DNA from: Streptomyces sp. MRC013
GTDB lineage: Bacteria; Actinomycetota; Actinomycetes; Streptomycetales; Streptomycetaceae
Length of the DNA: 64,000 bases
Assembly: GCF_023614235.1 (NCBI RefSeq)
Contig: NZ_CP094264.1
Coordinates: 2,170,001 to 2,234,000 of the forward strand
Direction of reading: 5' to 3'
Shown here piece by piece: positions 53,047 to 62,980 of this stretch. Each line of letters starts with the position of its first letter. The stretch's first letter is position 1. Made by a program: the position numbers and the translations under genes. The notes beneath the pieces were generated by a model, which saw nothing but the letters and a program-made list of their open reading frames with translations, was not told the DNA's origin and did not search any database.

Positions 53047-54154
53047 GTGAGTGTGACGATAGACATCACGGGCCTGCCGCCCGAGCGGCTCGACTTCGCG
53101 ATCTCGCCCCTCGCCGAGCTGGGAGTGGCTCTGCACGCCCTGGCCGAGCCGGCGCACCACCCGGGGCTGCACGGGTGGGCGACGGCCACGACGGCGGGCC
53201 TCAAGCCCGACCTGGCCGATCGGCTCCACGAGGCGAACTTCCTGTGGACGGTGACGCTCTCCGACGTGTTCCAGCCGTACGCCGGGCTGCGGGGCCGGGA
53301 CGGGCGGCCGGGCGCGACGCTCGCGGAGGAGCTGGACCTGCTGGACCGGTTGGACGAGGAGCGGTTCGTCACGGCGGCGCTGGAGTTCAGCTGTTCCGCG
53401 TCGTACCCGGCCGGTGAGCCGGTGCGCCCCGCCCGCGTACTGGAGCTGGCCGCCAACCGGGGGGCCCCGGCAGCTGGACTTCACCCGCCGGCTGCTCGAC
53501 GACCCGAGCGGGGTCCGGGCGTGGCTGCGGCGCCTGTTCGAGGACTGCGACCAGGCGTTCTTCGCGGACACCTGGCGACGGGTCGGACCGGGGCTGGCGG
53601 CCGACGCGCGGGAGAAGGGCGAACTGCTGCGCCGCAGGGGCCTGGCCGAGACGGTCCGCGCGGTCTCCCCGGCGGTCGCGGTCGAGGAGGAAGGGGGGCG
53701 GCGGCGCATCCGGGTGGACAAGATGGCGCACGGCCGGACGACGGCGGTGGACCCGGCGGTCGGGGTCGGGGTGACGTTCGTGCCGACCAGCTTCGGCTGG
53801 CCGCACCTGCTGGTGCTGCACGCGCCGGGCTGGCGGCCGGTCGTGCAGTACCCGGTCGGCGCGCCGTCCGTACCGGGGCCGGCGCCGGTGGAGCTGCTGC
53901 AGCGGCGCATGAGGGCGCTGGCCCACCCCCTGCGGATGCGGCTGTGCCGGCGGCTGGCCCGCGGTTCGTGCACGACCAGCGAACTGGCCGACACGCACGG
54001 GATCACCCTGCCGGAGGTCTCCCGGCACCTGTCGGTGCTGAGGAAGGCCGAACTGGTGACGGTCCGCCGCCGGGGCCGCTACGTGCTGCACCAGCTGGAC
54101 GTGGCGGCGGTGGCGCGGATCGGCGGCGACTTCCTGGAGACGGTGCTGCGCTAG
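53047..54154 (+). pseudogene. ArsR-type winged-helix regulator with DUF5937-like N-terminus (one-base frameshift)
   Basis: N-terminal effector-like domain from VSVTIDITGLPPERLDFAIS to VLELAANRG; the frame then breaks at a G run (53459-53464). Removing one base restores PRQLDFTRRLLDDPSGVRAW and the rest. The C-terminal 90 residues form an ArsR/SmtB-type HTH: MRALAHPLRMRLCRRLARG, TTSELADTHGITLPEVSRHL, SVLRKAELVTVRRRGRYV. Corrected 368 residues. Its stop shares CTAG with that of the convergent tmrB-like gene. Target unknown; proximity to an antibiotic-resistance-type ATPase is suggestive only. Confidence 0.78.
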
Positions 54155-54756
54155 CCCAGCCTGATGTGGCGCAGCCCGACCGCGGCGCGGCGCAGCCGGT
54201 GCCGGAGCGGCCCGTGGGTGTCGGGCAGCGGGCGCAGTCCGGCCCGGGCGGCCACGGCGTCGGCGACCTGCGGGACGGTCAGCCGGTCGGTGTGGACGTG
54301 GTGGGCGAACTCGGGACGGGAGAGCCGCTCCAGGCAGTGGTCGAGGCGGGCGACGGCGAAGCTCTCCCGTTTCAGCCCGCGCCCCAGCCCGCGCTCGGTC
54401 AGCCGCCGCAGGACGGTCTCGCGCCGCGCGAGCAGCGCGAAGTGGTGCACCTCGTGGCCGTCGTCGCGCAGCCTGCCGACGATCTCGTCGAAGTGGCCCG
54501 GCTCGACGAGGGTCATCGGCGCGATGACCGGCCCGGCGCCGTGGCGGCGCAGGACCAGGTCGAGCACCTCGTGGACGCCCTGCCGCCAGGCCCGCAGGTC
54601 CTGGAAGTCGCCGCGCAGCGGGCGCGGGGTCATGCGGTGCAGGCCGAAGCCGACTTCCTCCGGGTCGCACACGACGCTTCCGGGCAGGCGGCGGTGGAGT
54701 TCGTGGGCGGTCTGGGTCTTGCCGCCGCCGAAGGGGCCGTTGAGCCACAGCAGCAT
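54151..54756 (-). CDS. TmrB-like P-loop ATPase/kinase
   Basis: A 201-residue P-loop protein, Walker [20 protein letters not shown], then [34 protein letters not shown] and [20 protein letters not shown]. This resembles Bacillus TmrB (tunicamycin resistance, a membrane-associated ATP-binding protein) and related small kinases. The start ATG overlaps the response-regulator stop by one base (TGATG), so it is the last gene of a histidine kinase - response regulator - tmrB-like run. Tunicamycin blocks wall and teichoic acid precursor steps, so a resistance role is possible. Confidence 0.78.
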   Translation of the reverse strand: MLLWLNGPFGGGKTQTAHELHRRLPGSVVCDPEEVGFGLHRMTPRPLRGDFQDLRAWRQGVHEVLDLVLRRHGAGPVIAPMTLVEPGHFDEIVGRLRDDGHEVHHFALLARRETVLRRLTERGLGRGLKRESFAVARLDHCLERLSRPEFAHHVHTDRLTVPQVADAVAARAGLRPLPDTHGPLRHRLRRAAVGLRHIRLG

Positions 54757-55436
54757 CAGGACGGCCTCCCGCCGCCGGCGCGGACCAGGCCGGTCTCGTA
54801 GGCGAGGACGACGACCTGGACGCGGTCGCGGAGCTCCAGTTTGGTGAGGATGCGGCCGACGTGGGTCTTGACGGTCGCCTCGGAGAGGACGAGGCGGGCG
54901 GCGATCTCGCCGTTCGACAGTCCCTGGGCGACGAGGAGGGTGACCTCGCGCTCGCGGTCGGTGAGCCGGGACAGCGCCTTGTGCTCCGACCCCGGGCCGG
55001 TGGTGCTGGGCAGCATCGGGGAGAACCGGTCCAGGAGCCGGCGGGTCGTGGAGGGCGCGACCACCGCGTCACCGCTGTGGACGGCGCGGATCGCGGCGAG
55101 GAGCTCGCCGGGCGGCACGTCCTTGAGCATGAACCCGCTGGCCCCCGCCTTCAGCCCGGAGAAGGCGTACTCGTCCAGGTCGAAGGTGGTCAGGATGAGG
55201 ACGCGGGGCGCGCCGGGCCCGGCGCAGATGCGGCGGGTGGCCTCCACCCCGTCGAGCTTCGGCATGCGGACGTCCATGAGCACCACGTCGACCGGTGTCG
55301 ACTTCAGCACCTGCAGGGCCTCCACCCCGTCGCCGGCCTCCGCCACCACCTCCATGTCCGGCTGGGCGGCCAGCACCATGCGGAAGCCGGTGCGCAGCAG
55401 CACCTGGTCGTCGACGAGCATCAGACGGATCGTCAT
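54756..55436 (-). CDS. NarL/LuxR-type response regulator
   Basis: A 226-residue regulator. Receiver with DD at 9-10, phospho-acceptor Asp55 ([13 protein letters not shown]), Thr of [11 protein letters not shown] and Lys of FMLKDVPP. The C-terminal LuxR HTH has [20 protein letters not shown] and [20 protein letters not shown]. It works with the histidine kinase encoded 187 bp upstream and is coupled to the TmrB-like gene. Signals and targets unknown. Confidence 0.93.
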   Translation of the reverse strand: MTIRLMLVDDQVLLRTGFRMVLAAQPDMEVVAEAGDGVEALQVLKSTPVDVVLMDVRMPKLDGVEATRRICAGPGAPRVLILTTFDLDEYAFSGLKAGASGFMLKDVPPGELLAAIRAVHSGDAVVAPSTTRRLLDRFSPMLPSTTGPGSEHKALSRLTDREREVTLLVAQGLSNGEIAARLVLSEATVKTHVGRILTKLELRDRVQVVVLAYETGLVRAGGGRPS

Positions 55437-55622
55437 GTCTGGGTCCTGTTCCTGACGGGAGGGGTCGGGGTCGTGTCGGGGACTTGCCGGGGCCTGGGCC
55501 GGGACCTGGGCCGGGGCCGGGGCCGGGACCGCGGTCTCGCGGGGCCGGGGGCCGGGGTCCCACGGGCAGGCGGCCGGAGGCGCGCGCGACGCGGTGGAGC
55601 GCGGCCGGACGGGGCGGGGCCC

Positions 55623-56825
55623 TCACCGGTGGGCGGGTTTCAGGGGGAGCAGCGCGCTGATCCGGAAGCCCCCGCCCGGGCGCGGGCCGGCGTCCAGGGT
55701 GCCGCCGACCATGCCGACCCGCTCGCGCATGCCGATCAGGCCGTGCCCCCTGCCGTCGGCGCCGCCGTCCACGCACGTCTCGTGCGCCGCGCCCCGGCCG
55801 TCGTCCTCGACGAGCAGCCCGAGGCCGTCGTCGAAGTACGTCAGCCGCACGCGCGCGCCGGCGTCCGGACCGCCGTGCTTGCGGGTGTTGGTGAGGGCCT
55901 CCTGGACGATGCGGTACGCCGTGAGCTCCACCCCGGTGGGCAGCCGCCGCGGGGTGCCCTCGACCCTGAAGTCGACGGGAAGGCCGGCGGTGCGGACCTG
56001 CTCGACGAGGTCCCCGATCTGCTGCACGTCCGGCTGCGGGACGTACTGCCCCGCCTCCTCCGGCTCGCCGGTCCGCAGGATGCCGAGCAGCCGACGCATC
56101 TCCGCGAGGGCCTGGCGGCCGGTGGAGGAGATGGTCTCCAGCGCCTGCCGCGCCTGGTCCGGCGCGGCGTCGAGGACGTAGGCGGCGCCGTCCGCCTGGA
56201 CGACCATGACGGAGACGTTGTGGGCGACCACGTCGTGGAGTTCCCGCGCGATGCGGGCCCGCTCTGCGGCGACCGCCACCTTGGCCCGCGCCTCCCGCTC
56301 CCGCTCCAGCCGGTCCGCGCGCTCCTCCAGCTGGGCCAGGTAGGCGCGGCGGGTGCGCATCGAGTCGCCGAGCACCCAGGCGAGCACGAACGGCACCGAC
56401 ATCACGACGGTGAAGAACGCCTGCCCGGCGGCGGAGACGTTCTGCATCGGCCACCGCAGCTGCGAGAGGGTCGCCGCGCACGCCCCGCCGACCAGGGCGA
56501 GCCGCGACGCCCAGCGCGGCCCGTCGTGGGCGGCGACGCTGTAGACGGCGACGAGCATCGCGAAGTCGGCCGGGTTGGGCGGGAGGTCCACCAGGAGCTG
56601 TACGCCCCCGAGGGCCACGGCCAGCAGCAGCATCGCCTCCGGTGCGCGGCGGCGCAGCGCCACGACCGGACCGAACGCCAGGACGACCGCGGCGGCCACC
56701 GGCCCGTCCGGCCCGGCCTCCGGGACCGACCACACCCACAGGACGGAGAAGCCGGACAGCATCACCGCCCAGGAGCTGTCGACGCCCGTGGGGTGCCTGC
56801 GGAGGAAGTCGTAGAGGCGCTGCAC
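55623..56825 (-). CDS. Sensor histidine kinase (NarL-type, HisKA_3)
   Basis: A 400-residue membrane kinase starting GTG ([20 protein letters not shown]). Four to six N-terminal helices ([63 protein letters not shown]) form the sensor. A coiled-coil stretch [18 protein letters not shown] leads to His197 in [17 protein letters not shown]. The ATPase domain has [13 protein letters not shown] and [16 protein letters not shown]. Partner of the response regulator downstream. The intervening 186 bp is GC-repeat-rich, with GGGCCGGGACCT units. Confidence 0.93.
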   Translation of the reverse strand: MQRLYDFLRRHPTGVDSSWAVMLSGFSVLWVWSVPEAGPDGPVAAAVVLAFGPVVALRRRAPEAMLLLAVALGGVQLLVDLPPNPADFAMLVAVYSVAAHDGPRWASRLALVGGACAATLSQLRWPMQNVSAAGQAFFTVVMSVPFVLAWVLGDSMRTRRAYLAQLEERADRLEREREARAKVAVAAERARIARELHDVVAHNVSVMVVQADGAAYVLDAAPDQARQALETISSTGRQALAEMRRLLGILRTGEPEEAGQYVPQPDVQQIGDLVEQVRTAGLPVDFRVEGTPRRLPTGVELTAYRIVQEALTNTRKHGGPDAGARVRLTYFDDGLGLLVEDDGRGAAHETCVDGGADGRGHGLIGMRERVGMVGGTLDAGPRPGGGFRISALLPLKPAHR

Positions 56826-56958
56826 GTAGCAAGGGTAGGGAGACCGGGCAGCCGCGCGGGTCAGCCGGGAGTGCGATCCGGTTCACCGGCCCCTACTCCC
56901 CAGGGTGGACACTGTGCCCGTGGCGGACGGGACGGCGAGGACGGGCGGAGGGAACGAC

Positions 56959-57957
56959 GTGACCTGGGACGACCGGTCGTGGCGGGGCTGGCGGGCGGCG
57001 ACGGAGGACGCGCTGTACGGACCCGGCGGGTTCTACCTGCGCCCCGAGGGGCCCGCCGGCCACTTCCGCACCTCCGTGCACGCCTCCCCCCTGTACGCCG
57101 CCGCCGTCGCCCGGCTGCTGGAGCGGGTCGCCGCGGAGACCGGACCGGGGGCGGGCGCGGGCGGTGCGGACGAGGTCGCGTTCGTCGACGTGGGCGCGGG
57201 CCGCGGCGAGCTGGTGACGGGGGTGCTGGAGGCGTTGCCGCCGGACCTGCGCGTACGGGCGTACGCCGTGGAGCGCGCGCCCCGGCCCCCGGGCCTGGAC
57301 CCGCGCGTCGAGTGGGTCGCCCGGCCGCCCGCCGGGGTGCGCGGGCTGCTGTTCGCGAACGAGTGGCTGGACAACGTGCCGGTCGACGTCGCCCAGGCCG
57401 ACGACGACGGCACCCCCCGGTACGTGGAGGTGCGGCGGGACGGCTCCGAGCGGCTCGGCGCCCCGGTGACCGGGGCGGACGCGGAGTGGCTCGACCGCTG
57501 GTGGCCGCTGCGGGAACCGGGCGGGCGCGCCGAGATCGGCCGGCCCCGCGACGAGGCGTGGGCGGCCGCGGCGGGCGGGCTGTCGGCGGGGCTGGCGGTC
57601 GCGGTGGACTACGCGCACACGGCGGACGCCAGGCCCCCCTTCGGCACGCTGACCGGCTTCCGCGCCGGCCGCGAGGTCCCGCCCGTCCCGGACGGCACCT
57701 GCGACCTCACGTCCCACGTGGCCCTCGACGCGTGCGGGGCGGCGGCGGCCGGGCCGGCGGAGCTGCTGCCCCAGCGGGAGGCCCTGCGGCGGCTCGGGGT
57801 GTCCGGGGAGCGGCCGCCGCTCGCGCTCGCCTCGTCCGACCCGGCGGCCTACGTCCGGGCCCTCGCCGCCGCCGGCCAGGCCGCCGAGCTGACCGCGCGC
57901 GGCGGTCTGGGCGGTTTCACCTGGCTGCTCCAGCGGCGGCCCGGCGGGGGATACTGA
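56959..57957 (+). CDS. SAM-dependent methyltransferase, MidA/NDUFAF7 family
   Basis: A 332-residue class I methyltransferase. [24 protein letters not shown] is the family N-terminal signature (GxFxTS), then the SAM motif [38 protein letters not shown] (the NExxDA-like motif), [13 protein letters not shown] and [14 protein letters not shown] (the DxTxHV motif). GTG 56959 follows GGAGGGAAC; an upstream extension is open but unsupported. The eukaryotic homologue methylates an Arg of complex I subunit NDUFS2. Here the next gene, 5 bp on, encodes the NuoD homologue, a direct hint to the substrate. Confidence 0.9.
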   Translation: MTWDDRSWRGWRAATEDALYGPGGFYLRPEGPAGHFRTSVHASPLYAAAVARLLERVAAETGPGAGAGGADEVAFVDVGAGRGELVTGVLEALPPDLRVRAYAVERAPRPPGLDPRVEWVARPPAGVRGLLFANEWLDNVPVDVAQADDDGTPRYVEVRRDGSERLGAPVTGADAEWLDRWWPLREPGGRAEIGRPRDEAWAAAAGGLSAGLAVAVDYAHTADARPPFGTLTGFRAGREVPPVPDGTCDLTSHVALDACGAAAAGPAELLPQREALRRLGVSGERPPLALASSDPAAYVRALAAAGQAAELTARGGLGGFTWLLQRRPGGGY

Positions 57958-57962
57958 GCGGC

Positions 57963-59141
57963 ATGACGGAGACCACCCCGCCCAGGGGGACCACCCCGCC
58001 CAGGGAGACGACGGTCGGCATCGGCGGCGCCGCGGAGAGCACCGACATGGTGCTGAACATCGGCCCCCAGCACCCCTCGACGCACGGTGTGCTCCGCCTC
58101 CGCCTGGTCCTCGACGGCGAGGTGATCCGACACGCGGAGCCGGTGATCGGGTACATGCACCGCGGCGCCGAGAAGCTGTTCGAGGCGCGCGACTACCGGC
58201 AGATCATCATGCTGGCCAACCGCCACGACTGGCTGTCGGCGTTCTCCAACGAGCTGGGCGTCGTCCTCGCCGTCGAGCGGATGCTCGGCATGGAGGTCCC
58301 GGAGCGGGCCGTGTGGACGCGGACCCTGCTCGCCGAGCTGAACCGGGTCCTGAACCACCTGATGTTCCTCGGCTCGTACCCGCTGGAGCTGGGCGGCATC
58401 ACCCCGATCTTCCACGCGTTCCGGGAGCGGGAGGACCTCCAGCGCATCATGGAGGAGGTCTCCGGCGGCCGGATCCACTACATGTTCAACCGGGTCGGCG
58501 GGCTGAAGGAGGAGCTGCCCGCGGGCTGGCCGGGCCGCACCCGCGAGACCGTGGCTGCCGTCCGCTCCCGCATGGACGTGTACGACCGGCTGGTCCTCGG
58601 CAACGAGATCTTCCGCGGCCGCACCCGCGGGGTCGGCGTGCTCTCCCCGGAGGCGGCGCACGCGTACGGGGTGAGCGGCCCGATCGCCCGCGCCTCCGGC
58701 GTCGACTTCGACCTGCGCCGCGACGAGCCGTACCTCGCGTACGGGGAGCTGCGGGACACCCTGAAGGTCGTCACCCGGCAGGAGGGCGACTGCCTCGCCC
58801 GGTTCGAGTGCCTGCTGGAGCAGACCCACAACGCGCTGGACCTGGCCGACGCCTGCCTGGACCGGCTCGCCCAGCTGCCGCCCGGCCCGGTCAACCAGCG
58901 GCTGCCGAAGGTCCTCAAGGCCCCGGAGGGCCACACGTACGCCTGGACGGAGAACCCGCTCGGCGTCAACGGCTACTACCTGGTCTCCAAGGGCGACAAG
59001 ACCCCCTACCGGCTGAAGCTGCGCTCCGCCTCGTACAACAACATCCAGGTGCTGTCGGAGCTGTTGCCGGGGACGCTGGTCGCGGACATGGTGGCGATCC
59101 TCGGGTCGTTCTTCTTCGTCGTCGGCGACATCGACAAGTAG
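57963..59141 (+). CDS. nuoD2: NADH dehydrogenase subunit D-like protein (orphan NuoD2)
   Basis: A 392-residue homologue of the 49-kDa quinone-site subunit of complex [21 protein letters not shown] and [19 protein letters not shown] (His66-Arg67) are the conserved signatures, followed by [34 protein letters not shown] and the C-terminal [18 protein letters not shown]. An extra [11 protein letters not shown] repeat lies at the N-terminus. No other nuo gene is nearby, so it is an orphan copy outside the main nuo operon; similar copies are known in Streptomyces. It begins 5 bp after the methyltransferase stop, so the two are co-translated. Confidence 0.92.
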   Translation: MTETTPPRGTTPPRETTVGIGGAAESTDMVLNIGPQHPSTHGVLRLRLVLDGEVIRHAEPVIGYMHRGAEKLFEARDYRQIIMLANRHDWLSAFSNELGVVLAVERMLGMEVPERAVWTRTLLAELNRVLNHLMFLGSYPLELGGITPIFHAFREREDLQRIMEEVSGGRIHYMFNRVGGLKEELPAGWPGRTRETVAAVRSRMDVYDRLVLGNEIFRGRTRGVGVLSPEAAHAYGVSGPIARASGVDFDLRRDEPYLAYGELRDTLKVVTRQEGDCLARFECLLEQTHNALDLADACLDRLAQLPPGPVNQRLPKVLKAPEGHTYAWTENPLGVNGYYLVSKGDKTPYRLKLRSASYNNIQVLSELLPGTLVADMVAILGSFFFVVGDIDK

Positions 59142-59146
59142 GCGCC

Positions 59147-59196
59147 GCGCGGGGACGGCGGCGGAGGACCCGGGTCCTCCGCCGCCGTCCCCGCGC
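59147..59196. terminator. 50-bp perfect palindromic terminator
   Basis: A perfect 25-bp inverted repeat without spacer (arms 59147-59171 and 59172-59196, centre CCC/GGG). It lies between nuoD2 and the convergent downstream gene, 5 bp after the nuoD2 stop. In RNA it folds with a small terminal loop. Exceptionally long for a terminator. Confidence 0.85.
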
Positions 59197-59207
59197 GCGA
59201 GGGCGTC

Positions 59208-60182
59208 CTACGAGCTGACCGCGTTCCGCAGCCCGGCCACGTCGAGCTGCTCGGTCTCGTCGTGCGCGGTGAGGTCGATGACCTCGCCGACGGCCTGCTC
59301 CCCGTCCCGCCGCGCGGCCGGCCGCGCGGCGGCGAGCGCCTCCTCGCCCACGACGTCCGCCAGGTCCTCGTCCTGGACGGCGGCCTCGACGGCGGCGGCG
59401 GGCTTGCCGGCGCCGTGCCCTTCGGTCCCCTTCCGGGTGCCGAAGAAGTCGAAGCCGCCCACGGGGCGCGGGGCGGGGCGGCGCTGGGCGGTGTGCGGGA
59501 CGACGGCGGCCGCCGCGGGGACCGGGCGCATCGCGAGGGCGGACGTCCCGGTCGTGCCGGTGGTCGCCCCCGAGGGACCGGGCACGGCCCCGGCGGCCCT
59601 GCGGGCCTCCTGGACGGCGGCGTTGTGCGTGAGGCGGCCCAGGGCCTGCGCGGCGCGGAGGTAGTCCTCCCGGGTCGGCGCGGAGGGCGCGGACGCCGGG
59701 CCCCCGCCGGCCGCCGGGGCGCCGGAGGCGGAGCCCAGGGCGAGCCGGCGGCGGCCCTCCAGGGCGCTGGCGCGCTTGGTCTCGGCGGTGGCGTACCGGC
59801 GCAGCAGTTCCGCGTGCTCGTTGCGGAGGGCGGCGAGTTCGACCCTCTTGGCGCGCAGCTTCGCGTCGAGCCTGGCGCGCAGCTCGCGGGCCTCCTCGAG
59901 GTCGGCCTCCAGGTCGGCTATGCGCTCCTCGGCCCTCCACTGGTCGCCGGCCCGGGCGCGGGTCAGTTCGGCGACGCGCCGACCGGCCGCGCGGTCCCAG
60001 GTGCGCATGAGGGCCGCACCCGTCACGGCGGCGGCCGCCGTGACGGCGACGAGCAGGCGCAGTCCGAGCGGATCGGCCAGGAGCCAGGCACCCCCGGCGC
60101 AGAGGACGGACGCGCCGGCCACAGCGGAAGGCGGCAGCAGCCGGTGCAGGGGTGGGGAATGGCGGTGGCGTCCACGTGGCAT
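59208..60182 (-). CDS. Membrane-anchored coiled-coil protein of unknown function
   Basis: A 324-residue protein. MPRGRHRHSPPLHRLLPPS is the usual Streptomyces start of this family. Two hydrophobic segments follow (AVAGASVLCAGGAWLLADPLG and LRLLVAVTAAAAVTGAAL), then a long coiled coil (about residues 72-140; RIADLEADLEEARELRARLD, LAALRNEHAELLRRYATAE) and a disordered, partly acidic C-terminal half with GFDFFGTRKG. It may be a polar-growth or division scaffold, but no function is known to me. Starts at ATG 60182. Confidence 0.72.
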   Translation of the reverse strand: MPRGRHRHSPPLHRLLPPSAVAGASVLCAGGAWLLADPLGLRLLVAVTAAAAVTGAALMRTWDRAAGRRVAELTRARAGDQWRAEERIADLEADLEEARELRARLDAKLRAKRVELAALRNEHAELLRRYATAETKRASALEGRRRLALGSASGAPAAGGGPASAPSAPTREDYLRAAQALGRLTHNAAVQEARRAAGAVPGPSGATTGTTGTSALAMRPVPAAAAVVPHTAQRRPAPRPVGGFDFFGTRKGTEGHGAGKPAAAVEAAVQDEDLADVVGEEALAAARPAARRDGEQAVGEVIDLTAHDETEQLDVAGLRNAVSS

Positions 60183-60288
60183 GGCCTGAAATTTACCGCG
60201 CGTACGAGCCTTTTGGGGTGTCGGCCCGGCATTGTTTCGCCTATGTGATCGTCCGGGCCGCTCCTTCCGCTTCCCGTGCCGGCGGCCG

Positions 60289-61269
60289 TCACCCATCGGT
60301 CAGCCCCTTCTCCTCCAGGTAGGCCTCCGCGACGTCGGCGGGCTTCGCACGTTCGGCGTCGACCTTCCGGTTCAGCTCGACCAGGTCGGCGGTCGACAGC
60401 ACTTCGGTGATCCTGCCGAGGGCGGCGGCGATCCCGGGTGACCCGGCCTCCCGCGCGTTGACGACGGGCAGCACGTTGTCGGCGTTCTGGAGCCCGCGGT
60501 CGTCCTCCAGGAGCACCAGTCCGAAGGCGTCGAGCGTGGCGTCCGTCGTCGTGGTGAGCACGAGCTGGTCGACGCCGTCCTTCACGGCCTGCTTGGCCTG
60601 CGGGGTTCCCACGCCCTTGGGGTCGACGCCCGCCACGTCGATTCCGTACACGGACTTCAGGCCGGGCGCGCAGAACGGCCGCACGGTGCACTCGTCCCCC
60701 GCCGCGATCCTCACCCTCAGCTTCGAACGGCCCAGATCGGAGAGCGACTCCAGCCCGTGCCGGGCCGCGAACTCCCGGGTCACCGCGAACGCGTTCCGGT
60801 CGACCGCCCCACCCGCCGGGAGGACCTTCAGCCCGCGCGGCGCCGCGAGCCTCTCCAGGGCCGCCACGGTGGCCGTCACGTCACCGGAGGCGACGGGCTT
60901 CTCCCGGGGCGCGTCCGGGCCGTTCGCCTTCGCGTTCAGGAACTCCGCGAACGTGGCCGCGTATTCCGGCACGACGTCGATCTCGCCCTTCTCCAGGGCC
61001 GGTTCGTACAGCTCGCGGTTCTCGACCGTCCTGACGGACGTGCGGTACCCGGCGTCGGCGAGGACGCCCGCGTACAGCTCCGCCAGTACCTGCGACTCGG
61101 TGAAGCCGGCCGAGCCGACGACCACCGTGCCCCCGGCCGCCGGGCCGGACGGCGCTCCGGGGGCCGCGCCGCGCTCCTCCAGGCTGCTTCCGCCGCATGC
61201 GGCGAGGCCACCGGTCAGCGCGAGCGCGCCCAGGGCCGCACCGGCCACGCGGGGGTTCGTGCTCCTCAC
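60289..61269 (-). CDS. Osmoprotectant (glycine betaine/choline-type) ABC transporter substrate-binding lipoprotein
   Basis: A 326-residue lipoprotein of the ProX/OpuC class. Signal and lipobox ALALTGGLAACGG (Cys at about residue 25). The mature part has VVVGSAGFTESQVLAELYAG (the family-typical FTES), IDVVPEYAATFAEFLNA, then the second lobe with FAVTREFAARHGLESL and LVLLEDDRGLQNADNVLPVV. GTG 61269 overlaps the permease stop (GTGA). Third gene of a permease - permease - binding protein operon. The ligand, likely a quaternary amine, is inferred. Confidence 0.92.
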   Translation of the reverse strand: MRSTNPRVAGAALGALALTGGLAACGGSSLEERGAAPGAPSGPAAGGTVVVGSAGFTESQVLAELYAGVLADAGYRTSVRTVENRELYEPALEKGEIDVVPEYAATFAEFLNAKANGPDAPREKPVASGDVTATVAALERLAAPRGLKVLPAGGAVDRNAFAVTREFAARHGLESLSDLGRSKLRVRIAAGDECTVRPFCAPGLKSVYGIDVAGVDPKGVGTPQAKQAVKDGVDQLVLTTTTDATLDAFGLVLLEDDRGLQNADNVLPVVNAREAGSPGIAAALGRITEVLSTADLVELNRKVDAERAKPADVAEAYLEEKGLTDG

Positions 61270-61949
61270 GATCCAGCTCTCCGTCCGTTCGGTCCACGGC
61301 CGGCGAGCACCCTGCCCGCCGCCACCAGCACGCCCTCGACGAGCAGGGCGAGAGCGCCGACGAGCAGCGCCCCGGAGAACACCTGCGCGGTGTCGTAGGT
61401 GTGGAAACCGGCGGTGATGATCCGCCCCAGGCCGCCTTCGCCGGCCATCGCGGCGAGCGTGGCCGTGGCGATCACCTGCACGGCGGCCAGCCGGACGCCC
61501 GTCATCACCAGGGGGAGGGCCAGCGGCAGCTCCACCGTGCGGAACAGCCGGCCGCCCGACATCCCCATGCCGCGCGCCGCCTCGACGACCGACCGGTCCA
61601 CCTCCCGCACGCCCAGGTAGGCGTTGGTCAGCAGCGGCGGTACGGCGAAGAGCACCAGTGCGAGGACCGTCGGCACACCGCCGTACCGGCCCAGCGGGGT
61701 GAGCGTCAGCAGCACCAGCACCGCCAGCGTGGGCACCGCCCGCCCGGTGTTCGACACGTTCACCGCCAGGGCGCCGCCCCGGCCGACGTGCCCGAGCCAG
61801 AACGCCAGGGGCAGCGCGACCAGGCAGGAGACCAGCAGGGACACGCCGCTGAACCACAGGTGCTCCCCCAACCGGTGCCACACCCCGTCCGCGCCCCGCC
61901 AGTTGGATCCGGTCGTCAGCCACGTCCAGGCCCCGCCCACCACGCCCAT
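61266..61949 (-). CDS. Osmoprotectant ABC transporter permease (second)
   Basis: A 227-residue permease with six helices (SGVSLLVSCLVALPLAFWLG, GRAVPTLAVLVLLTLTPLG, VLALVLFAVPPLLTNAYLG). The EAA coupling loop is VVEAARGMGMSGGRLFRTVELPLALP (the EAA-like AARGMG...P). Sequence resembles OpuCD/OsmY-type permeases. Stop overlaps the binding-protein start. Confidence 0.9.
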   Translation of the reverse strand: MGVVGGAWTWLTTGSNWRGADGVWHRLGEHLWFSGVSLLVSCLVALPLAFWLGHVGRGGALAVNVSNTGRAVPTLAVLVLLTLTPLGRYGGVPTVLALVLFAVPPLLTNAYLGVREVDRSVVEAARGMGMSGGRLFRTVELPLALPLVMTGVRLAAVQVIATATLAAMAGEGGLGRIITAGFHTYDTAQVFSGALLVGALALLVEGVLVAAGRVLAGRGPNGRRAGS

Positions 61950-61952
61950 CGT

Positions 61953-62792
61953 TCAGACCGCCTTCCCCGCTCCGCTCGCCCCACTCGCGCCGTCCGGCAC
62001 CCGCGTGCCGCCCGCGCCGTCCGGCGTCTCCGCACCACGCGCCTCACCCGCACCGCTCGGCGTCCGCGCACCACCCGCCTCGCCCGCCGCGCCGCCCGGC
62101 ACCGGCCGCCCCGCCGCCGGTGCCCGCCCGCGCGGTGCGCGCGTCCACGGCGTCAGCAGTCGCTGGAGGCCCAGCAGCAGTACGTCGGCGGCCACGGCCA
62201 GCAGCACGCACAGCACCGACGCGGTCAGCACCTGGGCCTTGAAGAAGCTCCTGAGGCCCCCGGTGATCAGCGTGCCCAGCCCGCCGTAGTCCACCAGTGC
62301 GCCCACGGTGGTCAGCGCGACCGTCGACACCGTCGCCGTCCTCACCCCGGCCAGCAGCGCGGGGAGGGCCAGCGGCACTTCGACCTCCCACAGCATCCGC
62401 CCCGGGCCGTACCCCATCCCCCGGGCGGCCTCCCGCACCTCGGCGGGCACGGCGGCGAGGCCGGCGAGGGTGTTCCGGACGAGGATCGTGAGCGAGTACA
62501 GCACCAGGCCCGTCACCACCAGCGCCGCCGACAGTCCGAACAGCGGGAGCAGCAGCGAGAACATCGCCAGCGACGGGATCGCGTACAGCAGGGTCGTCAG
62601 TCCCAGCACGGGCCCCGACAGCGCCGGTCTGGCCCGGACGAGCAGCGCCAGCGGGACGGCGACGGCGACCCCGACGAGGACGGACACACCGGTGATCCAC
62701 ACGTGCTGCACGGTCGCGTCGACGAGCTCCTGGGCGCGGGAGCGCACGTACTGGGGGCAGATCCAGTCGTTGGACGCCAGACAGCCGCTCAC
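61953..62792 (-). CDS. Osmoprotectant ABC transporter permease (first)
   Basis: A 279-residue permease starting GTG (VSGCLASNDWICPQYVRSR). Six helices including ITGVSVLVGVAVAVPLALLV, AIPSLAMFSLLLPLFGLSAA and VALTTVGALVDYGGLGTLI, with the coupling loop EVREAARGMGYGPGRMLWEV. The last 55 residues are a disordered Ala/Gly/Pro tail with repeats GARTPSGAGEARGAETPDGA, likely cytoplasmic. Its stop is 3 bp before the next permease ATG. Divergent from the ATPase gene. Confidence 0.9.
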   Translation of the reverse strand: MSGCLASNDWICPQYVRSRAQELVDATVQHVWITGVSVLVGVAVAVPLALLVRARPALSGPVLGLTTLLYAIPSLAMFSLLLPLFGLSAALVVTGLVLYSLTILVRNTLAGLAAVPAEVREAARGMGYGPGRMLWEVEVPLALPALLAGVRTATVSTVALTTVGALVDYGGLGTLITGGLRSFFKAQVLTASVLCVLLAVAADVLLLGLQRLLTPWTRAPRGRAPAAGRPVPGGAAGEAGGARTPSGAGEARGAETPDGAGGTRVPDGASGASGAGKAV

Positions 62793-62980
62793 CGCTCCCC
62801 CTCCCCGCTCTCCGGACGGGGCGCCGCCTCCCCGCCGTCGATGTGGTGTTCGATGGCACCGACCCTAACGCCCGGCACCGACACCCGTCCGGAAGGACGC
62901 CCCGGACCGGCACCACGGGTCCGGCACCGCGACACGGCACACGGCCACGCGGCACACCGCCGCACCGACAAGGGGGAGCA

